A stretch of DNA of 64,000 bases, from the NCBI RefSeq assembly GCF_010671595.1, contig NZ_JAABOP010000001.1:1178001-1242000 (forward strand), in the 5' to 3' direction. Source of the stretch: Muriicola jejuensis. GTDB taxonomy: Bacteria > Bacteroidota > Bacteroidia > Flavobacteriales > Flavobacteriaceae. The translations under genes were made by a program, and so were the position numbers. The stretch's first letter is position 1; each line of letters opens with the position of its first letter. The notes beneath the pieces are model-generated. The model was not told where the DNA came from. It searched no databases and saw only the letters and a program-made list of their open reading frames with translations. This document shows positions 53,915-62,750 of this stretch, in pieces.

Positions 53915-55554
53915 TTGTAGAGTTCTTCGTAATACTGCCTGGCCATTCGCTCACTTGTAAAAGCCGCCAGGACGTCATCCATTCCCTTAAAGACGATATC
54001 CGACCATTTGCCAGGAGTATCATAGTACAAAGGTAGAACCTTATTTTCCAGCCAGTCATAAAGGTTACGGCTGTCAAAAACATCTTGTTCCTCAACCGGA
54101 CTTTTCGAGTCTGCCTCCGGAAGAACAAAACAGTTCTTTCCATCCTTGGCAAACTCGGGCACCCAACCGTCATTGATGGACAGGTTCACACTGCCGTTCA
54201 TAGCGGCGGTCATACCGCTGGTTCCCGAAGCTTCTCTGGTGATCCGCGGGGTATTCAACCATATATCGGAACCGGCTTTCAACAGCTTGGAAAGAGCCAT
54301 TTCGTACCCCGTCAGCACAGCTGTATTGTGTCGGTATTTGGTGAAGTGGACCAGTCTGTCGAATACTCCGATACCACCCATATCTTTTGGATACGGCTTT
54401 CCGGCCCAAATAATTTGCACCGGGCGCTCTGTATTGCTCAGTAATTTCTCAAAACGCTCCATATCGTGCAACAGGAGGTCTGCCCGTTTATAACCCGCAA
54501 AACGACGTGCCCAGACGATAGTGAGCACCTCGGGATCGAAGAGCTTGCCGGTCTGGTCCAGGACCGTTCTGAAAAGGTCTTGTTTCAGGTGGGCCTTTCT
54601 CTTCTGAAATGCTTTGATGTTGTTGGCCTTCCTCGCTTTTTGAAGGTCCTCGTCCTGCCAGAATTTCTGGTTCTGAGCATTGGTAATGGGGAAGATCTTC
54701 GAACTTCCCGCGTGTCCCTTCCACATTTCCCTGGAAACCTTGGCGTGTAATTTGGATACAGCGTTGGTCCTGTTTGCCATTCGCAGGGCAGCCACGGTGT
54801 AACTAAGCCGGTGGGAACCCCCTGTTTCCTGCATCAGTTCCTCTTCAGAGAGCCTCCTCCCAAAGAAACCACTGTCGTTCAGGGCATAGGCATCGCGCTC
54901 TACGTTCCCTGCCATTTCGGGAGTATGGGTGGTAAAGGCCATACTTTCCTTCCCCACCCCCTGATTTCTCAGGTAATAGAAGGCCGGTAAGGCATGTCCC
55001 TCGTTGAGGTGATAGATATCCGCACCCCCAAGCGCCTGAACCAGTTTGGCACCACCTATTCCGAGTACGATGTTCTGGCAGATACGAGTGAGTTCGTTGC
55101 TGTCATAGAGGTGGTTCATGATAGACCTGGAAAGATCGTCATTGCCTTCCAGATTGGTAGTAAGTAAATAAATGGGTACCGAACCGAATATCTCCGGCTT
55201 CAGGACCATGGCCCTGACCTTTACGGCCGTGTTACCAAAAATGGAGACCTCAACCTCGTGGCCGGAGTCTTCCAGAAAATTGTAATGTTTTTCGACGAAG
55301 TCGGGACGCAGGGTCTGGTCTTTGTTCCGACTCTGATCGTAGTAGCCGTATTTCCAGAGCATGCCGATCCCGATAACGTTCTGTTTGAGTTCAAAAGCAG
55401 ATAGCATATGGGATCCCGCAAGGAAACCGAGCCCCCCGGAATATATTTTCAGGGCCTGGTGAATGCCGAATTCCATGCTGAAATAGGCCACTTTTTTCTT
55501 AAAAGGGGCACTGGGCTTGTATGGGTGATACCAATGGTAGTATTTGCTGGTCAT
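53911..55554 (-). CDS. glgP: Alpha-glucan (glycogen/maltodextrin) phosphorylase, short GT35 type, with Thr at the PLP-lysine position
   Basis: 547 residues, the short form of the family. AYFSMEFGIHQALKIYSGGLG at the start, YHLNEGHALPAFYYL, FTTHTP, IVWARRFAGYKRADLLL and IIWAGKPYPKD are clear family marks. At the end the loop that normally carries the pyridoxal-phosphate lysine (GTSGMK or GTGNMK) reads EASGTSGMTAAMNG, so Lys is Thr (codon ACC, near 54204). Phosphorylases need that lysine in known cases, so this may be a different activity or an inactive member; I cannot tell whether the change is general in flavobacteria. A -7 box lies 25 nt upstream, and the hydrolase gene overlaps the end. 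Confidence 0.88.
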   Translation of the reverse strand: MTSKYYHWYHPYKPSAPFKKKVAYFSMEFGIHQALKIYSGGLGFLAGSHMLSAFELKQNVIGIGMLWKYGYYDQSRNKDQTLRPDFVEKHYNFLEDSGHEVEVSIFGNTAVKVRAMVLKPEIFGSVPIYLLTTNLEGNDDLSRSIMNHLYDSNELTRICQNIVLGIGGAKLVQALGGADIYHLNEGHALPAFYYLRNQGVGKESMAFTTHTPEMAGNVERDAYALNDSGFFGRRLSEEELMQETGGSHRLSYTVAALRMANRTNAVSKLHAKVSREMWKGHAGSSKIFPITNAQNQKFWQDEDLQKARKANNIKAFQKRKAHLKQDLFRTVLDQTGKLFDPEVLTIVWARRFAGYKRADLLLHDMERFEKLLSNTERPVQIIWAGKPYPKDMGGIGVFDRLVHFTKYRHNTAVLTGYEMALSKLLKAGSDIWLNTPRITREASGTSGMTAAMNGSVNLSINDGWVPEFAKDGKNCFVLPEADSKSPVEEQDVFDSRNLYDWLENKVLPLYYDTPGKWSDIVFKGMDDVLAAFTSERMARQYYEELYK

Positions 55555-55579
55555 GTCTTTAGCTAGAGAATGAAAGTGG

Positions 55580-55587
55580 CAAAAATA
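55580..55587 (-). promoter_or_regulatory. -7 promoter box TATTTTTG of glgP
   Basis: Full match to TAnnTTTG on the minus strand, 25 nt before the ATG at 55554. It would drive glgP, the hydrolase and the kinase. Confidence 0.55.
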
Positions 55588-55701
55588 GGAAAACGGACGA
55601 TGTGAAACGCAGAATCAGGTAAACCTTTTGAATAGAGGGAAATACAAAAAGGATATAACCGATCGCCTATTTATTGATGTAGAGAAAATACTGGAGTCCT
55701 A

Positions 55702-57333
55702 TTATTTCAGGATGGCTTTGTATTTAGACGCATCCCGAAGTAACTGCGTGCTGGCCAGGATCGCCTCGTCGTTCTCCAAATAGTAGTCATAGAGACCTTC
55801 CCGGTATACGTGTCGCTTGATGATCTCGTCTTCCAGGTGCTTACTTATCTCTTTCCTGTAGGTGTCTAGAGCCGCCAGCTTGCTTTTTTCAATACTCAGC
55901 AGCAGGGCTTTGGTGTTTTCTTCCACCTCCTGATTAAAGATCTCTTTGTTCTGTCCTGTCAGGGACTCCTTTAAGGCGAGTTCTGTTTTTGTCTGGAAAT
56001 CGAAACTGCTGGAAGAAACGAATCTTTTAAAAGCTTCAAAATCAGCATCCGACAAAGAAAAATCACCCACATTCATTTCGGGGTGTGCGTAGTAGTAATC
56101 GGTGGCGTAATCGAAGAGGACATGGTTGTTGACCAGGGCGTTTACAAGATCATTGGTATTCAGGGCGGCGATGGGAATGTCTGGCATGATTCCGCCTCCG
56201 TCCTGTACCTTCCTTCCGTTCCTGGTCTTAAAATCGTTGAATTGGGTATTCTTCACCGCATTTCCCGAATCGTCCCGGTTCCAGTAATCCAGGGATTGAA
56301 TACATCTCCCGGAAGGGGTGTAATAGCGGGAAATCGTCACTTTCAACTGGGTCCCATAAGTGAGTTTCAAAGGACGTTGCACCAGACCTTTCCCAAAACT
56401 CCTGGCTCCGATCACCACGGCCCGATCCAGGTCCTGCAAGCTGCCCGAGACGATCTCGCTGGCAGAGGCGCTTCTTCCGTCTACGAGCACTACCAGGGGA
56501 ATTTCCTCATCCAGGGCTTTGTTGCGGGTCTCGTAGCTCTGGTTGAATTTTTTGACTTTCGATTTGGTGGTAACCACCAGGGTGCCTTTTGGCACGAAGA
56601 GGTTGGTGACGTTGATAGCCTCTGAAAGCAGGCCCCCGGGATTTCCCCTGAGGTCGAGGATCAGTTTCCTCGCCCCTTCGGCCTTGAGCGATTCAATGGC
56701 GTCTTTGGTCTGGGAAGAGGCCTTTTTATTAAAACGGGAAAGGACGATATAGCCGGTTTCTTCATCTACCATATGGAAATAGGGAACGGCATCCACCTCG
56801 ATGGCCTCCCTTTCGATGGTGGCTTCATAGGTCTTCCCCTGTCGCCTGTAGGTAACGTCTACGGTGGTATTGTTAGCCCCTTTGAGGAGTTCGCTGGCAT
56901 CATCCTGAAAATCTTTCACATCGATCCCAGCTATGGTCACGAGTTCATCTCCGGCTTTGAGGCCTGCCTTATCTGCGGGATACCCTTTGTAGGGTTCTAC
57001 AATGACGAGCCTGTCTTCATAGGACCTCACAAGGGCACCGATCCCGGAGTATTCCCCCGTATTGTTGATTTTAAAGGTCTCAACATCCTGCTCATTGAGG
57101 AATTTGGTGTAAGGGTCCAGGTCGTCCAGCATATTCTTGATGGCGGTATCCATCAGTTCTGCGGGATTGGTCTCATCCACGTAGTTCATGTTGAGCTCCT
57201 TGAACAGGGTAGTAAAGATCTCGATCTGTTTGGCAATTTCGAAGAAATCGGTCTTGAAGCTGCTCGCTCCTACCAACAGGAAGATAGCCAGTACTGGAAT
57301 TAAAACTCTTTTATGAATCAGCTTTCTCATCAT
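55702..57333 (-). CDS. S41 family C-terminal processing peptidase (CtpA-like)
   Basis: 543 residues. One N-terminal hydrophobic segment (about 8-25) acts as signal or anchor. A PDZ domain (about 90-170; VRSYEDRLVIVEPYKGYPADKAGLKAGDEL split over the fold) precedes the protease core, where DGRSASASEIVSG carries the catalytic Ser and GARSFGKGLVQ the catalytic Lys. The C-terminal ~150 residues are helical. The enzyme cuts proteins from their C-termini in the periplasm. The start overlaps the end of rnpA by 23 bp, so the pair is coupled; either of two adjacent ATGs may be used. Confidence 0.93.
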   Translation of the reverse strand: MMRKLIHKRVLIPVLAIFLLVGASSFKTDFFEIAKQIEIFTTLFKELNMNYVDETNPAELMDTAIKNMLDDLDPYTKFLNEQDVETFKINNTGEYSGIGALVRSYEDRLVIVEPYKGYPADKAGLKAGDELVTIAGIDVKDFQDDASELLKGANNTTVDVTYRRQGKTYEATIEREAIEVDAVPYFHMVDEETGYIVLSRFNKKASSQTKDAIESLKAEGARKLILDLRGNPGGLLSEAINVTNLFVPKGTLVVTTKSKVKKFNQSYETRNKALDEEIPLVVLVDGRSASASEIVSGSLQDLDRAVVIGARSFGKGLVQRPLKLTYGTQLKVTISRYYTPSGRCIQSLDYWNRDDSGNAVKNTQFNDFKTRNGRKVQDGGGIMPDIPIAALNTNDLVNALVNNHVLFDYATDYYYAHPEMNVGDFSLSDADFEAFKRFVSSSSFDFQTKTELALKESLTGQNKEIFNQEVEENTKALLLSIEKSKLAALDTYRKEISKHLEDEIIKRHVYREGLYDYYLENDEAILASTQLLRDASKYKAILK

Positions 57334-57697
57334 CCATCCGTGTTAAAAATTTTTCGAATACTTTGCGCAGGGTCGTTTCAACGTCCTGAAAAGAGGTCAT
57401 TTCCTTCCCAAGGTATAAAAACATTAAGGCATAGCTTCCCTCAGATTTGTTAAAAATGCGATGCTTGTTGAGCCGGTAGGCCTCTCTTAACAGCCGTTTT
57501 ATTCGGTTTCTCTGCACTGCTTCGCGAAAGTTCTTTTTGGGCACGGTAAAACCCACCTGAAATTTGGATATCTTATTCTCTGTTCTGAGGAAGATCAGCT
57601 TGAGCGGAAAAACGGTAATGGAGGTGCCTTTGTCAAAAACCTCCCTGATTTGTTTTTCGCGTTTTAATTTTTCTTCTTTGGGAAATGTAAACCTCAT
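57311..57697 (-). CDS. rnpA: Ribonuclease P protein component
   Basis: 128 residues from the ATG at 57697, where the conserved start MRFTFPKEEKLKREKQI begins; a longer frame to 57778 is not conserved. The RNA-binding signature is RNRIKRLLREAYR at about 62-74, following FTVPKKNFREAVQ. It helps the RNase P RNA to cut tRNA 5' leaders. rpmH is not adjacent, unlike in many bacteria. The last 23 bp overlap the S41 peptidase gene. The upstream 119 bp are shared with the divergent ligase-like gene and hold a 14-bp palindrome. Confidence 0.93.
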   Translation of the reverse strand: MRFTFPKEEKLKREKQIREVFDKGTSITVFPLKLIFLRTENKISKFQVGFTVPKKNFREAVQRNRIKRLLREAYRLNKHRIFNKSEGSYALMFLYLGKEMTSFQDVETTLRKVFEKFLTRMDDEKADS

Positions 57698-57737
57698 CTG
57701 GGGGTAAAAATAGCAAGAATAAGCATGCGGGGTGGGA

Positions 57738-57751
57738 ATGACAATTGTCAT
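57738..57751. promoter_or_regulatory. Perfect 14-bp palindrome ATGACAATTGTCAT in a divergent promoter region
   Basis: It lies midway between the starts of rnpA and the ligase-CBS gene (about 40 bp from the former, 66 bp from the latter). The symmetry suits a regulator dimer; TGTCTTTG at 57780-57787 is a near-consensus -7 box for the plus-strand gene. Confidence 0.35.
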
Positions 57752-57816
57752 ATTTTCACCTGCAGGAAGGCCGTACATTGTGTCTTTGTTGCACGCATAG
57801 GAACAAACAAATCGTC

Positions 57817-59667
57817 ATGGGAGAAAAAATTGTCCAAAGGATCAAGACCGCAGAAGACAAAAAAATATACATCGACCACCTGCTCAATGACATTGAGACC
57901 CTCGAACTCATGCTCAACAAGGGCCTTCTGGCGGCGACCCCCGTACACATAGGGGCGGAACAGGAATTCTGCCTGGTCGACGATTCCTGGAACCCTTCAG
58001 ATCAGGGAATTAGCGTATTGAAGGATATTGCAGATGACCATTTTACTTCCGAGCTGAACAAATACAACCTGGAAGTCAACCTGGACCCGGTAAAGCTCGA
58101 AGGAACCTGCTTTTCCGAAATACACAAGCAGCTCAACAGCCTGCTTTCCAGGGCCAAGGATGCAGCAGCCAAACACCGGGCCAAGGTGATCCTCACCGGC
58201 ATCCTTCCCACGATCACACAGAAGTATCTGCAGTATGATTACATGACGCCGGTTGATCGGTATCAGATCCTCAACGAAGCTATCCGGGCAATCCGGAAGG
58301 ACGATATTGAGCTCCATATCAAAGGAGTCGACGAGGTGAATCTCCACCACGACACTATTCTCTACGAGGGGTGCAATACCAGCTTCCAGTTGCACCTTCA
58401 GATAGACCCTGAACAGTTCGCCAACACATACAACTGGGCACAGGCCATCGCAGGGCCGGTCCTGTCCATTTGTGTGAATTCTCCCATGCTGATGGGGAAG
58501 GAGCTTTGGGAAGAGACCCGGATCGCCCTGTTCACTCAAAGCGTGGACACGAGAAGCAGCACCTTTATCCTGAACGAAAAGGAATCCCGCGTTCATTTCG
58601 GGCAGGATTGGGTAAAGGGCAGTGTGGCAGATTATTACAAGGATGCCGTGATCAATTTCAGGAGCCTGGTGACCACCACCATTGAGGCAGACAGCCTGAG
58701 TCAGTTCCATAAAGGAGAGATCCCCAAACTAAGGGCGCTCACCCTGCACAATGGGACAACCTACCGGTGGAACCGACTGTGTTATGGGGTTACCGAGGGG
58801 AAACCCCACGTGAGGATAGAGAACAGGTATCTACCTTCCGGCCCCACCACGGATGATGAGATCGCCAATATGATGTTCTGGGTAGGCCTGATGCAAGGGA
58901 GACCCAAACACCTTGATGACATCCACCTAAAAATGGATTTCAAGGACGCGAAGAGCAATTTTTTCAGCGCTGCGCGCTATGGGATGAGCACCCAGTTCTA
59001 TTGGGAGGGGAAACTTATCAGCAGCAAGGACCTGCTCCTGGATCATCTCCTGCCCATGGCTTTCAGGGGGCTTTACAGCATGAATGTAGAACCCAGGGAC
59101 GCAGAGCACTACCTCTCTATTATAGAAAGGCGGATCAGGTCGCACACGGGATCCCGATGGATGATCCATTCATTTCGCAAACTCAGGAAGGAACACAGGG
59201 TCCCCGAGGCCCTTAAAATTCTGGTGGCGACCATGTATGAAAGGCAGGAAAAGAGGTATGCGGTAGATGCCTGGCAATTGGCCCGGGGGGATGAGTACAA
59301 GACCTCGAAAGAGGAACTCACGGTCGGGGATCGTATGAATACCAGGATCATCACAGCCCAGGACAGCGACAGCGCAGAACTTGTGCTGAGGATGATGCTG
59401 TGGAAAAATATACACCACGCTCCCATTCTGGACGATGATCTAAACCTGGCAGGCCTGTTGAGCTGGGTGGATGTGGAACATTTCAAGAATAATCCCGAAG
59501 AAGAACCGGGCAGCATCAGGGAGATTATGAAAACAGATCTTATTACTGCCACAGAGGACCTTCCGCTTGAAAAGGCCAGGAAAATGATGAAAGAGCATAA
59601 GATCCATTGCCTTCCCGTAGTAAGGGGCGAAAAACTGGTGGGGATCATCACGAGCAACGACCTCTGA
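57817..59667 (+). CDS. Glutamate-cysteine ligase-like (GCS2) protein fused to a CBS-domain pair
   Basis: 616 residues from the ATG at 57817; 24 more residues from 57745 look like translated promoter DNA. The ligase-like part (about 1-430) has IGAEQEFCLVDD near residue 45 and YNLEVNLDP near 85, the usual GCS2 ATP/glutamate-site start. A helical linker follows, then two CBS motifs (about 502-616; VGDRMNTRIITAQDSDSAE and IREIMKTDLITATEDLPLE), which normally bind AMP/ATP or similar. So the enzyme may join glutamate (or a like acid) to an amine under nucleotide control. The partner gene, AstE-like, is 3 bp downstream. The true product is unknown. Confidence 0.85.
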   Translation: MGEKIVQRIKTAEDKKIYIDHLLNDIETLELMLNKGLLAATPVHIGAEQEFCLVDDSWNPSDQGISVLKDIADDHFTSELNKYNLEVNLDPVKLEGTCFSEIHKQLNSLLSRAKDAAAKHRAKVILTGILPTITQKYLQYDYMTPVDRYQILNEAIRAIRKDDIELHIKGVDEVNLHHDTILYEGCNTSFQLHLQIDPEQFANTYNWAQAIAGPVLSICVNSPMLMGKELWEETRIALFTQSVDTRSSTFILNEKESRVHFGQDWVKGSVADYYKDAVINFRSLVTTTIEADSLSQFHKGEIPKLRALTLHNGTTYRWNRLCYGVTEGKPHVRIENRYLPSGPTTDDEIANMMFWVGLMQGRPKHLDDIHLKMDFKDAKSNFFSAARYGMSTQFYWEGKLISSKDLLLDHLLPMAFRGLYSMNVEPRDAEHYLSIIERRIRSHTGSRWMIHSFRKLRKEHRVPEALKILVATMYERQEKRYAVDAWQLARGDEYKTSKEELTVGDRMNTRIITAQDSDSAELVLRMMLWKNIHHAPILDDDLNLAGLLSWVDVEHFKNNPEEEPGSIREIMKTDLITATEDLPLEKARKMMKEHKIHCLPVVRGEKLVGIITSNDL

Positions 59668-59670
59668 TCC

Positions 59671-60864
59671 ATGCCAACGGCCAGGACTGCCATAGATACT
59701 CACCTGAAACGGATCCTAGGCCACATTAAAGGCCGGGAACCCGGCCCTGTCTTGGTGTTTTTCGGAGGCATCCACGGGAATGAACCTTCAGGCATACAGG
59801 CCCTGGAGAAGGTATTCGACGACCTCAGCAGGAACCCTCTTTCCATCAAGGGCCACATTTATGGCATAGCCGGTAATATCCCTGCCATTCTTCAGAACAG
59901 GAGATACTTGGAAAAGGACCTGAACAGGACCTGGTTCAGGGAGGATATAGCAGCCCTGGAGAGGGGCGAACAAACGCCTATCACATCCGAAGACCGGCAG
60001 ATGCTGGAGATCCTCGGGGTGATCAGAGACCTGCTTAAGGCTCATGAAGCGCCCTTCTACTTTATCGATTTCCATACGACTTCCAGCAAGACCCTGCCGT
60101 TCATCACGATCAACGACGCCATGATCAACAGGAAATTTGCGAGAAACTTCCCTGTCCCCATTATTTTGGGGATAGAGGAATACTTAGAGGGTCCTGTTCT
60201 CAACTACATCAATGAATTCGGGTATGTATCCCTTGGGTTCGAATCGGGCCAGCACGCCAGTGAGGAGGCCCGTGTAAACAACATTGCCTTTTTCTGGCTG
60301 AGTCTGGTTTTCACAGGGGCCCTGCAGGAAGAAGAGGTTGAGGATTTCAACACCTATTTTGCCGAATTAAAACAGTCTGCCGCGAACAACCGGAACTTTT
60401 ACGAGATCACTGAACGCTATGCTATTGAATCCGGTGACACTTACGAAATGATTCCCGGATTTAGCAGTTTTGAGACTGTGAAAAAGGGCAACTTACTGGC
60501 CACCCACAATGAGAAGCAGGTAGTGGCAGAGAAAAAGGGAATCTTGTTTATGCCCCTGTATCAGCAACAGGGAGCGGAGGGATATTTTATGATCCGGCGG
60601 ATCCCAAAATGGGTCCTCGCCCTCTCTGGAGCTCTCAGGAAGTTCAGGGCCGAACACCTCCTCGCCAGTTTGCCGGGCGTGAGTTGGAAGGACAGGGAGA
60701 AATCACAGCTGATCGTAAACCTCAGGGTTGCCCGTTTTTACAGCAAGGCGATCTTTCACCTGCTGGGATTCAGGAACCGCACCCTGGACCAAAACCATCT
60801 TTTGATCAAAAACAGGGAAAGGGCTGCCAGGAATGAGCTTTATGAAGAAGCCCCCTGGTATTGA
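59671..60864 (+). CDS. Succinylglutamate desuccinylase/aspartoacylase-like zinc hydrolase (M14 type)
   Basis: 397 residues. Zinc ligands appear in GGIHGNEPSG (His and Glu, about residue 33) and IDFHTTSSK (His, about 134); DLNRTW supplies the substrate-site Asn-Arg, and SLGFESGQH the catalytic Glu. The last ~150 residues add a beta domain and a basic helix not seen in the minimal family. Such enzymes cut an amide bond to free a carboxylate, for example succinyl or acetyl from an amino acid. It is 3 bp after the ligase-like/CBS gene, so the pair may make and break, or remodel, the same amide. The exact substrate is unknown. Confidence 0.88.
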   Translation: MPTARTAIDTHLKRILGHIKGREPGPVLVFFGGIHGNEPSGIQALEKVFDDLSRNPLSIKGHIYGIAGNIPAILQNRRYLEKDLNRTWFREDIAALERGEQTPITSEDRQMLEILGVIRDLLKAHEAPFYFIDFHTTSSKTLPFITINDAMINRKFARNFPVPIILGIEEYLEGPVLNYINEFGYVSLGFESGQHASEEARVNNIAFFWLSLVFTGALQEEEVEDFNTYFAELKQSAANNRNFYEITERYAIESGDTYEMIPGFSSFETVKKGNLLATHNEKQVVAEKKGILFMPLYQQQGAEGYFMIRRIPKWVLALSGALRKFRAEHLLASLPGVSWKDREKSQLIVNLRVARFYSKAIFHLLGFRNRTLDQNHLLIKNRERAARNELYEEAPWY

Positions 60865-60870
60865 GCCTTT

Positions 60871-62742
60871 TTATTCCTGTTCAGACAACCAGATATTGTT
60901 ATTGATCTCTATATCCGCCATAAGCTGGGAAGGGTCTATAACGATCGCTTTGATCTCGCTCAAAGGCCTTGATATCTCGAAAGAATATTCCGGGGTGGCC
61001 CAGTTCCAATCCGGCAAGGTGGTGCGTTTTACCTGTCCGTAGGGATTCTCCTTTTCTCCCCTCATCATCTGCAAGGGGATATAGTAGGTCTCCCGGCTTC
61101 CATCCCCGTACACCACCAGAATGTCCAGCGGCATGGGCATCAGGCCAATGCGTGCCAATTCGATCTGCGTTTTGCCTTCTGAGTCGCGAACCCCTTTAAT
61201 CCCATAGTCGATGGTATTGGTGGTCTGCGTCCAGTCTGTCAGGTACCAGTCGAGTTCCATCCCTGACACTTTCTCAGCTGTGCGCTTGATGTCATTTGGG
61301 GTAGGGTGTTTGAATTTAAAGTCGGCATAATACCTCTTCAAGGTGGCCATCAGTTTGTCCTGCCCGATGATGTACCCCAGCTGGGAGAGGAATACTGAGC
61401 CCTTGCTATAGGCAGAACGGCCATAGGCCTGATTGAATTCATACCGGTCTGCATGGGTGGTCTGAGGCTGTTCCTTCCCGGAGAGGACCAGGTTGTAATA
61501 GCCGTTATATGAATCCTCGAAGGGGTTGGACTTGTTCTGATTCATGACAGTGTTCATGCACAGGTCTGAAATGAAGGAAGTAAAGCCTTCATCCATCCAT
61601 TCGTGTTTGCCCTCGTTGGTCGCCAGCAGGTGCTGGAACCAGGAATGGGCCAATTCATGCACCATCACCCCCACCAGGCTGCCAAAGCTGCGCTCCCCGG
61701 TGATCAGGGTACTCATGGCGTACTCCATTCCCCCGTCCCCTCCCTGGACCACGGAGTACTGCTTATAGGGATAGGGCCCGATATTCTCATTAAAAAAACG
61801 CATGGCCTCAGCCGTCTTGGGCTGGAGGTTCTTCCAGTTCTCCTTGATCTCCGGTTTGTTCTTGTAGAAGAAATGCAGGGTAGGGCCGTCTTCCATGGGA
61901 AGGATATCGTGTATATAATCAGGGTCGGCGGCCCACATAAAATCGTGTACCATGGGCGCCTTGAAATGCCATGAGAGCGTCTTGCCTCTGGGCTGCTTCA
62001 CTTTGGTCCCCGGGGCTTCATATCCATGCCCGATCTCTTGAGGATTTTGCAGATAGCCGGTGCCCCCCAGGGTGTAATTTTTGTCGATGGTGATGGTGAC
62101 ATCGAAGTCGCCCCACACCCCGTGAAACTCCCGGGCGATATAGGGATATGCATGCCATCCTTCAAAGTCGTATTCAGCTAATTTGGGATACCACTGACTC
62201 ATGGAGAGTGCCACGCCTTCCTTGTTATTTCTACCGGAACGCCTGATCTGTAAGGGCACTTGTCCTTCAAAGACCATGTTGAAGGTGGAGGAGGTATTCG
62301 GCAAGATGGGATGATCAAGATCCACCACCAGGATGGTACCTTCCAGGGAATAGGAGACGGGTTTTCCATCCTGTGATAAATTGGAAGCCCGAAGATATCC
62401 TATCTCATCAGGTTTTAGGGCCGCGATCCTGCTTTTCCCGGCATCGTCTACCATCCTGCCATCCGGATCCTCGATGTGCTGTAACCTCATATCCATCTCG
62501 CTGCCGGGCTGGAAGGCATTGAAATACATGTGGTAGTAGACCCTGTTGAGGGTATCCGGGGAGTGGTTAGTGTATATGAGCTGTTGTTTTCCTGAATATT
62601 GGTAGGTCTCCACGTCCATAGCTACGTCCATGGTATAGTCTACTGCCTGTTGCCAGTAACCCCGGTTACCCTGTGCACTTCCGGTGAATACCACTGAGAG
62701 AAGAAAGGAGATACCGAGGCAGATCTTTGATTTGAAAAACAT
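60871..62742 (-). CDS. M1 family metallopeptidase (aminopeptidase N-like), exported
   Basis: 623 residues with a signal peptide (MFFKSKICLGISFLLSVVF, cut near GSAQ). The exopeptidase loop is GGDGGMEYAMST at about 340 (GAMEN-like), and the zinc site is HELAHSWFQ at about 370 with the third ligand Glu in MDEGF, 18 residues after the second His. The protein lacks the long C-terminal ERAP-type domain. It removes N-terminal residues from peptides in the periplasm or at the surface. It follows the S8 protease gene by 8 bp, so the two likely form one unit, and it is convergent with the AstE-like gene, 6 bp apart. Confidence 0.94.
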   Translation of the reverse strand: MFFKSKICLGISFLLSVVFTGSAQGNRGYWQQAVDYTMDVAMDVETYQYSGKQQLIYTNHSPDTLNRVYYHMYFNAFQPGSEMDMRLQHIEDPDGRMVDDAGKSRIAALKPDEIGYLRASNLSQDGKPVSYSLEGTILVVDLDHPILPNTSSTFNMVFEGQVPLQIRRSGRNNKEGVALSMSQWYPKLAEYDFEGWHAYPYIAREFHGVWGDFDVTITIDKNYTLGGTGYLQNPQEIGHGYEAPGTKVKQPRGKTLSWHFKAPMVHDFMWAADPDYIHDILPMEDGPTLHFFYKNKPEIKENWKNLQPKTAEAMRFFNENIGPYPYKQYSVVQGGDGGMEYAMSTLITGERSFGSLVGVMVHELAHSWFQHLLATNEGKHEWMDEGFTSFISDLCMNTVMNQNKSNPFEDSYNGYYNLVLSGKEQPQTTHADRYEFNQAYGRSAYSKGSVFLSQLGYIIGQDKLMATLKRYYADFKFKHPTPNDIKRTAEKVSGMELDWYLTDWTQTTNTIDYGIKGVRDSEGKTQIELARIGLMPMPLDILVVYGDGSRETYYIPLQMMRGEKENPYGQVKRTTLPDWNWATPEYSFEISRPLSEIKAIVIDPSQLMADIEINNNIWLSEQE

Positions 62743-62750
62743 GTCTTTTG

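Noticed and set aside
57745-57816. Longer start for the ligase-CBS protein
   Set aside because: The added 24 residues are translated from promoter and palindrome DNA; the ATG at 57817 fits better.
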